A stretch of DNA of 12,198 nt from JBBSHS01 sp038232515 (GTDB lineage Bacteria; Actinomycetota; Acidimicrobiia; Acidimicrobiales; JAUJNH01), in NCBI GenBank assembly GCA_038232515.1, contig JBBSHS010000074.1:1-12198 (forward strand), read 5' to 3'. How positions within the stretch are numbered: the stretch's first letter is position 1; every line of letters starts with the position of its first letter. The notes under the pieces were generated by a model that saw only the letters and a list, made by a program, of their open reading frames with translations, did not search any database and was not told the DNA's origin. Both the position numbers and the translations under genes were made by a program. Positions 7,304-12,198 of the stretch are shown in pieces.

Positions 7304-7606
7304 TTGAGGACTATCCACCCCCGAGGTGTCGTTGGCGCTTACGGTTCGCTCCTTGATCAGGGCGCAGCGGGTGACGACAGTGTCGGGGGGCGAGTCGGGA
7401 CCGTCGTCGGAGAGGGCCTCCTTCCGATCCCAGAGGTTGAGGAGTTCCTCTCCTATTGCACCGCCACCGGGAGGTCGCCGCTGACGGTGGAGACCTACGC
7501 CTATGCCCTTGCGATCCTGTTCCGATTCCTCGGCGCGCGTCGGATCGACTGGCGGGAGTTGACACTCGAGCCGTTCTGGGCGGCCCGAGCGGCGGTGTCG
7601 TCGTGA
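7304..7606 (+). pseudogene. Tyrosine recombinase N-terminal stub (Tn554 TnpA-like)
   Basis: A 100-residue frame whose second half, from about residue 43 (VEEFLSYCTATGRSPLTVETYAYALAIL), is the SAM-like core-binding domain that opens tyrosine recombinases, closest in style to actinobacterial Tn554 TnpA-type proteins. Those proteins are normally about 350-400 residues. Here the whole catalytic domain is missing and the frame stops at 7606. The TTG start at 7304 is supported by GAAGGAG (7289-7295), 8 nt upstream. The stop overlaps the GTG of the next gene (GTGA, 7603-7606), as in coupled tnpA-tnpB pairs. That suggests an internal deletion kept or recreated the overlap. The IS ends 9 nt before the ribosome binding site, so the original promoter is cut off. 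The Tn554 assignment is from memory of the family. Confidence 0.65.
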
Positions 7607-9201
7607 GCCCCAGGCTGCTCGTCTCCGTTCCATCGCTTCCCGACGCCGGGCCTGGTTACTGGCAGAGGCTGGAGTCCTTGGTCCGCTCGGAGTTCCGGGT
7701 CGACCTATACCGACCCGCGCACGACGATCCCATCCTTCGCCACGTGCGCGCCTGTGGGGTCACGGGTTGTCGCATGATCCTCGGCCCCGACGACTGCTAT
7801 TGCTGGCGGCACGAGAAGCGATGGGGAGAACTCGGCGGGCCGCCCCATGAGGAATTCCTCAGGCTGATTCCACCGACAGAACCCGCGCGGATCTCTGGGG
7901 GAAGGATCTGTGAGGTCGTGGTCTGCGCCAACCCCGTCTGGGCCCACAGCTTGTGCCGGACCCACGACAACATGTGGAAGCGACTCCGACGCCCAGCCGG
8001 TTTCGACACGTCCGCGCCAGCTGTTCGCCAGGCCCCGCTCTGTCGCGTCCAGGACTGCGGCCGCCCTGAGGCGGTGGTTCACTCCTCGACCATCCGTTGT
8101 CGCATTGGGAGGAGATCGTCGCCGAATCGAAGGAGTCGAGTCCCGGCCGAAATGGATCACGGCCCAACCTCGGGTTCCTGCGATGGGCCTATGCCGAACT
8201 GACGCTGCTGGTGGACGACGACCCCGTTCGCCGGCGACGTGTGGCAGGCGAGACGGATCAGGCCGGGCCACGAGACCCACGTCCGCTCGATCGACTGGGG
8301 CCGCATCCCCCAGCCGTGGTTGCGGGACGCGGCCAAGCGATGGGGCCGCCTGCGGGCGACCACCCTGACACTGGGTGTGATCTCCAACGACGCCCGGCGC
8401 CTGGCCCGTTTCGGCGAGTACCTGGCAACGAGCACAACCGTGCGGTGGCCTCGCGATCTCAACCGCCTGAAGATCTAGGCGTACCTCGCCTACATCGCCA
8501 TCGAGCTGCCCGCGACCGAACGGGACGGGACGTTGAGCACGCTCCGCTTGTTCCTCGATGATGCCGTCGACTTCGAGTTGCTGGACTTGCGCCGTGATGT
8601 CCGTATCCGTCGGGCCGACCATCCCCGCCGGGCCCAGAGTCTGCCCCGCTTTCTGCCGGAGCCAGTGATGGCCGTCCTGGAGACGCCGGGAAGCCTCGCC
8701 ATGCTCGAGGACAACGGGCTGCGCAACCTGGTCAAGGTTCTCATCGGGACCGGCCGGCGAGCCAACGAGCTGTTGCGGCTGCCGACGAACTGCGTCGAGG
8801 CGGGACCGGATGGGGATCCCTACCTCCGCTTCTTCTCCGGCAAGATGGCCAAGGAGGACATGATCCCGATCGACCCGGCGACGGCCGCAGCCATCGTCGA
8901 TCAGCAGGCGCTCGTGCTGCGGCGCTGGCCGGCGGGATCGCAGTGGTTGTTCCCCCGGCCGAAGGTGAACCCCCTCGGCATGCATCCCTTCGGCCTGAGC
9001 ACGCTGAACCGCGGATTACAGCGCTGGGCGAACGCCCTCGACCTGAGGATGGCGCTGCCGCCCGACGCACCACCCGGGGCGGTGGCGCCGCTCGTGCACC
9101 TGACAGCCCACCGCTTCCGTCACACCATCGCCACCCGGATGATCAACGAGGACGTTCCTCAGTATGTCGTGCAACGGTTCCTGGGGCACGAGTCGGCCTG
9201 A
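7603..9201 (+). pseudogene. Broken zinc-motif tyrosine recombinase (Tn554 TnpB-like)
   Basis: Starts at the GTG at 7603. The N-terminal part carries repeated C-x4-C-x9-10-C-x2-H-x3-W motifs: CGVTGC...CWRHEKRW, CEVVVC...CRTHDNMW, and a third, CRVQDC, cut by a frameshift. The next segment, SHWEEIVAES to LLVDDD, is one frame off between about 8100 and 8222. The original frame resumes at PFAGDVWQARRI (8224) through QPWLRDAAKRW. An in-frame TAG at 8476-8478 interrupts NRLKI*AYLAYIA. The catalytic domain follows: GTGRRANELLRL (Arg I), GKMAKED (Lys), AHRFRHTIATRM (His-x-x-Arg) and LGHES (His). The stop comes immediately after, so the nucleophilic tyrosine is absent. Family members are about 600-700 residues. 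With one amber codon, two 1-nt indels and no tyrosine, it cannot be an active recombinase as read. Confidence 0.85.
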
Positions 9202-9280
9202 GCATCCCCCTGTCGGGCGGACATCTCGATTAGGAGGATGTTCATGTCTGGTAGCAGGAAGTCCAGGGGCGGGCGGCCCT
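9202..9280. other. Junction between two recombinase remnants
   Basis: No gene is visible. This short stretch separates the premature end of the TnpB-like pseudogene from the start of recognisable sequence of a different integrase in the same direction. It is a probable deletion or recombination joint. A shine-dalgarno-like AGGAGG (9232-9237) precedes an ATG at 9244, but that frame is only short. Confidence 0.4.
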
Positions 9281-9545
9281 CGAAGTATCCTTGTCGTTAG
9301 AGGCATCGTGCTCACTTTCACCCGAGGTGTGGTCGACGGGTTGGACGGCATCGTGGTGAAGGACACCAAGATTCACACCGCTGCTACACCGTTGCGATAG
9401 ACGAGCCCATCGTCGAGCTCTTGCGAGCGCACCGGGCTCGAATGGCGGAGCGGGCGCTCGCGTGCGCGACCAACCTCTCCCCGGAGGCGTACGTCTTCTC
9501 CTATGCGGTCGATGGCGCAGCCCCTTGGCGTCCCGACGGCGTTGG
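9281..9545 (+). pseudogene. Phage-type integrase remnant
   Basis: Two adjacent frames carry neighbouring pieces of one tyrosine integrase. The first piece is SILVVRGIVL...GIVVKDTKIHTA (about 9281-9388). The second begins VAIDEPIVELLRAHRARMAER and reaches YVFSYAVDGAAPWRPDGV (9391 to about 9540), one frame away. The order and wording match the region between the first catalytic Arg and the His-x-x-Arg motif of actinobacterial phage integrases, including the beta-hairpin Lys (VVKDTK). The N-terminal domain, the HxxR box and the tyrosine are all gone. It is a different subfamily from the recombinase just upstream. The right boundary is approximate. Confidence 0.7.
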
Positions 9546-9590
9546 CCCGACCGGCGGCGGCCCCATTGCCACCGGCGGCCGGACCCGGGG

Positions 9591-10439
9591 TCATGAGACG
9601 CTGAAGGGTTGGAACATCCCCTTCATGAAGTGGGGCTGGTGGGGTGCCTGGTCGTCGGGTACGAAGCACAGCGCCACGTAGTTGCCGGGCTTGAGGTGGA
9701 TGCGGCCGTAGGCGGTCGCGCCGGGGGCGATGGCGCCGATGCCGCCGGCGTCGCTGAACGGGGGCGGACCCGGCGGGCTGGTGGCGTCGAGGAAGTGCAT
9801 GACGTCATCGACGGTCTTGCCGGGGGCGATGCGAAGGAGGGCGACTTCGTGCGGCTCGTCACCGGTGTTCGTCGCGGCGTACACGCCGTGGCCGAACCGG
9901 GCGGGAAGGGTGATGGCGTAGTTGCGCAGCCCGACCGTGCCCGTGGTGTGCGGGCGTCGGCCCCGGTCGGTGCCGGCGACCTGGAATGGCATGATCATGC
10001 CCTTGGCCACGTGCGGGACGCCGTCGGCGCCCGACACGAAGCAGAGCAGGACGTAGTTCCCGGCCTGCAGGTCGGAGAACGAGACGCCGGTGGCGCCCGG
10101 GTCGATGGTGTTGACGCCGCCCGCGAAGTCGATGAGCGCCAGCGCGGGCCCGAGGCCCTGCTGGAGGGCGGCGGTGAACCGGTCGTAGGTGACGCCGTCG
10201 TGGAGCCGGGCGATGTTGGCTTGGTGGGGTTGCGTGCCACCGTTGTGGAGCCGGAGGGTCGTTAGTCCGGCCTGCACCGGGCCCATCGGGGGCATCTGGT
10301 AGCTGAAGTCCGTGGCGGTGATGTCGAGGAAGCGGGTGCGATGCGATTCGGCCGCGCCGGCTGCGCTGCCGGCGAGGCCGCCGGTGACGGCGAGCCCGGC
10401 GAGGACCGCGAGGGCGCGTCTGAACAGGGGTTTGGGCAT
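9591..10439 (-). CDS. Secreted two-domain cupredoxin-like protein
   Basis: A 282-residue protein with a signal peptide: RR at 7-8, hydrophobic stretch about 9-28, likely cleavage after the AAGA run near 29. The mature part is an internal duplication. Repeat 1 (about 36-154) has NGGTQPH (H72), YVLLCFV (C133) and PHVAKGM (H143, M148). Repeat 2 (about 172-281) has NTGDEPH (H197), YVALCFV (C258) and PHFMKGM (H270, M275). The order N-x-G-x-x-P-H, then C, then H-x4-M is the type 1 copper pattern of plastocyanin-like proteins, but the C-to-H spacing (9 and 11 residues) is longer than usual, so copper binding is inferred. The start is ATG at 10439 with AAAGGA 7-8 nt upstream. A role in extracytoplasmic electron transfer or copper handling is possible; no partner gene is seen. 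Confidence 0.75.
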   Translation of the reverse strand: MPKPLFRRALAVLAGLAVTGGLAGSAAGAAESHRTRFLDITATDFSYQMPPMGPVQAGLTTLRLHNGGTQPHQANIARLHDGVTYDRFTAALQQGLGPALALIDFAGGVNTIDPGATGVSFSDLQAGNYVLLCFVSGADGVPHVAKGMIMPFQVAGTDRGRRPHTTGTVGLRNYAITLPARFGHGVYAATNTGDEPHEVALLRIAPGKTVDDVMHFLDATSPPGPPPFSDAGGIGAIAPGATAYGRIHLKPGNYVALCFVPDDQAPHQPHFMKGMFQPFSVS

Positions 10440-10488
10440 TGGGATTCCTTTCGTAGGTTGGAGTTGGTTGAGCCTCGGTGCGGCGGCT

Positions 10489-10515
10489 CAGCGGTCGCAG
10501 GTCCGCGACCCGCTG
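10489..10515 (-). terminator. Hairpin between SnoaL-like gene and cupredoxin
   Basis: CAGCGGTCGC (10489-10498) pairs with GCGACCCGCTG (10505-10515), a 10-bp stem with one bulged base and a 6-nt loop. It lies 44 nt past the restored stop of the SnoaL-like gene and about 50 nt before the cupredoxin start, with no T-tract. It probably ends the VOC-SnoaL transcript, or it is a leader structure of the cupredoxin mRNA. The rest of 10440-10558 shows only the cupredoxin ribosome binding site. Confidence 0.45.
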
Positions 10516-10558
10516 AAGCCGTCACGCACCACGGGGATGATGCGGGGGTGGAGCGGTT

Positions 10559-10880
10559 TTACTCCTTGTGGTTTGTTGAGGCGGTCAGCTGGGCTCGGAT
10601 CGCGCCGCCGTCGAGCCAGACGTTCTCGCGGGAGATCAGGCCGTTCGCGGAACTCGAAGACGTGCAAAATGCGGAAGCTGATGCGCCGGCCGTTGCCCGG
10701 CAGTCCGAGGAACACCCCGGTGACCGTGCCCGTCATGATCTGGTCGACGATCATGGCGTCGTCGCTGAAGTAGCGGTGGTCGGCTGTTCGCCCTCGGTGC
10801 GAAAGTTGGGTGGCGTGACCGTCGGACTTGATCACCATCGTGGTGTCCAAGAACCAGTGTCGGTGCCACGTCGCCGCCAT
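10559..10880 (-). pseudogene. SnoaL/ester-cyclase-like protein, frameshifted
   Basis: The minus frame from ATG 10880 gives HRYFSDDAMIVDQIMTGT, then VFLGLPGNGRRISFRILHVFEFR, the conserved second half of SnoaL-like (NTF2-fold) ester or polyketide cyclases. At 10644-10645 one extra base changes the frame. Removing it restores the expected ending RDGLISRENVWLDGGAIRAQLTA and a stop at 10559-10561, about 107 residues in all. Without correction the frame runs with junk to 10488. The first 35 or so residues are not ones I can place, and family members are usually 130-150 residues, so the N-terminus may also be trimmed. It starts 21 nt after the VOC stop, in the same operon. A substrate cannot be named. 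Confidence 0.7.
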
Positions 10881-10901
10881 CGAGAACGTAACCCCCGGCG
10901 G

Positions 10902-11294
10902 TCACCCGTGGTCCTCGAGGCTGTAGAGGCGCACCTCTATCCCGTCGGGATCGCACAGCCCGCCGAGGACCCAGCCCACATGTCCGGTAACGATGCCGGC
11001 ATGCGTCTCGCCCAACTCGTCCAGCCGGGTCCGCCACTTCTCCAAGTCGGCCCGGTCCGGCACGGCCAGCGCGATCGGGTCGAAGCCGGCCATGGACTGC
11101 GCCAGATTCGGCCGGGCTCGCAGGGCCAACTGGAGCGTGTGACCCGGGTCGCGAAGCGCCACGCCCATCAAGGTCCCGTCCTCGACAAACTCCAGCGCCA
11201 CCTCGAGGCCCAGGACCCGGCGGTACCACTCCAGACTGCGCCGGACGTCGCTCACCGGGAGTTTTACGTGGTGGAACCCCGACAGCCGTTCCAT
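10902..11294 (-). CDS. VOC superfamily (glyoxalase/bleomycin-resistance fold) protein
   Basis: A 130-residue single VOC domain with two beta-alpha-beta-beta-beta halves. The first half opens FHHVKLPVSDVRRSLEWYRRVLGLEV (7-32) and the second FDPIALAVPDRADLEKW (71-87). It ends CDPDGIEVRLYSLE (114-127). Expected metal positions are H9, Q55 or nearby, P73 (normally His in FDHIALAV) and E120. The second-half histidine is therefore missing, so metal binding may be altered. ATG at 11294 has GGGAG about 10 nt upstream. It is first in a minus-strand operon with the SnoaL-like gene and is divergent from the TetR gene, its likely regulator. A role in resistance or degradation of a small molecule is plausible but cannot be specified. 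Confidence 0.85.
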   Translation of the reverse strand: MERLSGFHHVKLPVSDVRRSLEWYRRVLGLEVALEFVEDGTLMGVALRDPGHTLQLALRARPNLAQSMAGFDPIALAVPDRADLEKWRTRLDELGETHAGIVTGHVGWVLGGLCDPDGIEVRLYSLEDHG

Positions 11295-11312
11295 CTGGAT
11301 CCACTCCCTTCG

Positions 11313-11333
11313 TTAGAGTCACCATCTAAGGTG
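11313..11333. promoter_or_regulatory. Likely TetR operator in divergent intergenic region
   Basis: The 44-bp gap between the VOC and TetR starts holds two overlapping inverted repeats. One is TTAGA (11313-11317) with TCTAA (11325-11329), 7-nt spacer. The other is CACC (11320-11323) with GGTG (11330-11333), 6-nt spacer. TetR-family proteins often bind such palindromes between divergent genes to repress both. AAGGTGG (11328-11334) just before ATG 11339 also serves as a probable ribosome binding site. Confidence 0.5.
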
Positions 11334-11338
11334 GTAGT

Positions 11339-11992
11339 ATGAGCGGAGTGGTCGACGATGTCAAGGCCAGCCGCTACGAGGCGCCGGTCAGACGCCAGCA
11401 GGCGCGGGCGACCCGGCGAAAAATCACCGCGGCGGCCCAGATGCTTTTCGCCGAGCGGGGATACCAGGCGACAACGTTGGAGGATGTCGCGGTGGCGGCC
11501 GGCGTTTCGGTGCAGAGCGTGTACTTCCACTTCGGGAACAAGCCGGCCCTGCTCAAGCAGGCACTGGATGTGGCGTCGGTGGGCGACGACGAGCCGGTGC
11601 CCGTGCTCGACCGGCCTTGGGTTCAACAGATCCGCGACGAGAGCGATCCTCGGCGAGCCGTCGAGCTTTGGATTCGGGGCAGCCGGGCCATCTATCTACG
11701 AGTGGCCCGGCTCCTGGCCGTGGTGCGTCAAGCGGCAAGCGTCGACGCCGCCCTGGCCGCCCAGTGGGCGACCAACGAGCAGCAACGGTACGTGGCCCAC
11801 CGCTCCTTGGCGGAGCTGCTGGCCGCCAGGAAGGCGCTACGCCCAGGAATGACCGTCGAGAAGGCGTCAGACATCATCACCACGCTGGCCAGCCCCGAGG
11901 TCTTCTTGCTGCTCACCGATGATCGCGGCTGGTCGGCCGACGAATGGGAGGAGTTCGTCTCCTCCACGTTGGCCGGAGCCTTGTTGGGCTAA
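11339..11992 (+). CDS. TetR-family transcriptional regulator
   Basis: A 217-residue regulator. The DNA-binding domain covers about 24-70, starting ATRRKITAAAQMLFAERGYQATTLEDVAVAAGVSVQSVYFHFGNKPALLKQAL, with the helix-turn-helix at about 46-66 and the family signature YFHFGNK. The remainder is helical and variable, as in ligand-binding domains of the family; the ligand is unknown. The ATG at 11339 follows AAGGTGG by 4 nt. The gene diverges from the VOC/SnoaL operon over a shared palindromic region, so it probably represses that operon and itself. It is intact and full length, in contrast to the broken SnoaL-like gene it may control. Confidence 0.93.
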   Translation: MSGVVDDVKASRYEAPVRRQQARATRRKITAAAQMLFAERGYQATTLEDVAVAAGVSVQSVYFHFGNKPALLKQALDVASVGDDEPVPVLDRPWVQQIRDESDPRRAVELWIRGSRAIYLRVARLLAVVRQAASVDAALAAQWATNEQQRYVAHRSLAELLAARKALRPGMTVEKASDIITTLASPEVFLLLTDDRGWSADEWEEFVSSTLAGALLG

Positions 11993-12016
11993 GAAATAAC
12001 CCATGTGTTCCCGTCC

Positions 12017-12055
12017 GGTCTGGGCGGTGACGATCCACGCTTCCCGCCCCAGACC
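12017..12055 (+). terminator. Hairpin terminator after the TetR gene
   Basis: GGTCTGGGCGG (12017-12027) pairs with CCGCCCCAGACC (12044-12055), an 11-bp stem with one bulged C and a loop of about 16 nt. It starts 24 nt past the TetR stop. No T-tract follows. A transcription stop is the simplest reading. Confidence 0.5.
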
Positions 12056-12154
12056 AGCACGTTCTCAGTGAGTATGGAACGGCCGGCCCGTTCCGCATCT
12101 TGCGTGGGTTGACCACCATGGGGCGGACCGAGCCACATACGGAAGGAGCCGACC

Positions 12155-12198
12155 GTGATCCATGTTCCCCATGATGCCCCTGTCCTGGCAATGGATGT
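12155..12198 (+). CDS. Possible start of a further gene, cut by window edge
   Basis: GGAAGGAG (12141-12148) is followed 6 nt later by GTG at 12155, and the frame stays open to the edge, giving MIHVPHDAPVLAMD. The ribosome binding site is good, but 14 residues are too few to assign a family. An ATG at 12162 in another frame is a less well-spaced alternative. No other gene is seen in 11993-12154. Confidence 0.35.
   Translation, partial: MIHVPHDAPVLAMD

Noticed and set aside
8476..8478. Amber codon as a site of programmed read-through or stop-codon recoding
   Set aside because: The same gene has two frameshifts and a missing C-terminus, so ordinary decay explains it; other genes here show no recoding.
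7705..8985. A 426-residue minus-strand frame across the recombinase pseudogene
   Set aside because: The plus strand here carries unmistakable recombinase motifs; the minus frame has none and is a GC-driven shadow.
10341..11342. A 333-residue plus-strand frame opposite the VOC and SnoaL-like genes
   Set aside because: It is antisense to two genes with recognised family motifs and has no supporting features.
11913..12191. A 92-residue minus-strand frame at the right edge
   Set aside because: It overlaps the 3' end of TetR and its terminator hairpin and shows no recognisable motif.

Overview
The window is very GC-rich with high-GC actinobacterial coding style. The bacterial proteasome activator (Bpa) gene also points to an actinobacterium that has a 20S proteasome. 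Acidimicrobiia or a related class is my guess from general protein style, not something a single gene here proves.

Layout. (1) Positions 1-258 are non-coding, with tandem GC-rich stem-loop repeats and a strong hairpin just past dnaE. (2) Positions 259-5667 are a core block on the minus strand. It runs phosphodiesterase-like alkaline-phosphatase-superfamily protein, then Bpa, then dnaE (replicative DNA polymerase III alpha subunit with an apparently intact PHP proofreading site). The phosphatase and Bpa genes are 6 nt apart and probably form an operon. dnaE has its own leader, which holds a DnaA-box-like 9-mer. (3) Positions 5670-9545 are a mobile-element scar: a minus-strand transposase remnant, a complete IS3-family insertion sequence (6006-7279, imperfect 31-bp inverted repeats, 3-bp TAC target duplication), a broken Tn554-type tyrosine recombinase pair (tnpA stub plus zinc-motif tnpB pseudogene) and a remnant of a second, phage-type integrase. 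(4) Positions 9591-11992 are an accessory block. On the minus strand it has a secreted two-domain cupredoxin-like protein, a frameshifted SnoaL/ester-cyclase-like gene and a VOC (glyoxalase-fold) protein. A TetR-family regulator diverges from the VOC gene across a 44-bp intergenic operator. A further gene may begin at the right edge (12155).

How the parts work together. The core block serves DNA replication and proteasomal degradation. The TetR gene probably controls the VOC/SnoaL operon and itself through the shared intergenic palindrome. The scar between the blocks looks degenerate. The tnpB-like gene has one in-frame amber codon and two compensating 1-nt shifts, and lacks the catalytic tyrosine. 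The IS orfB has a 1-nt loss. The SnoaL gene has a 1-nt gain. The 3.6-kb dnaE, by contrast, is clean over its full length, which argues for real decay rather than general sequencing error. I found no convincing evidence of a wholly new multi-gene system. The most interesting items are the zinc-motif recombinase ruin, the duplicated cupredoxin, the phosphatase-Bpa coupling and the dnaE leader.
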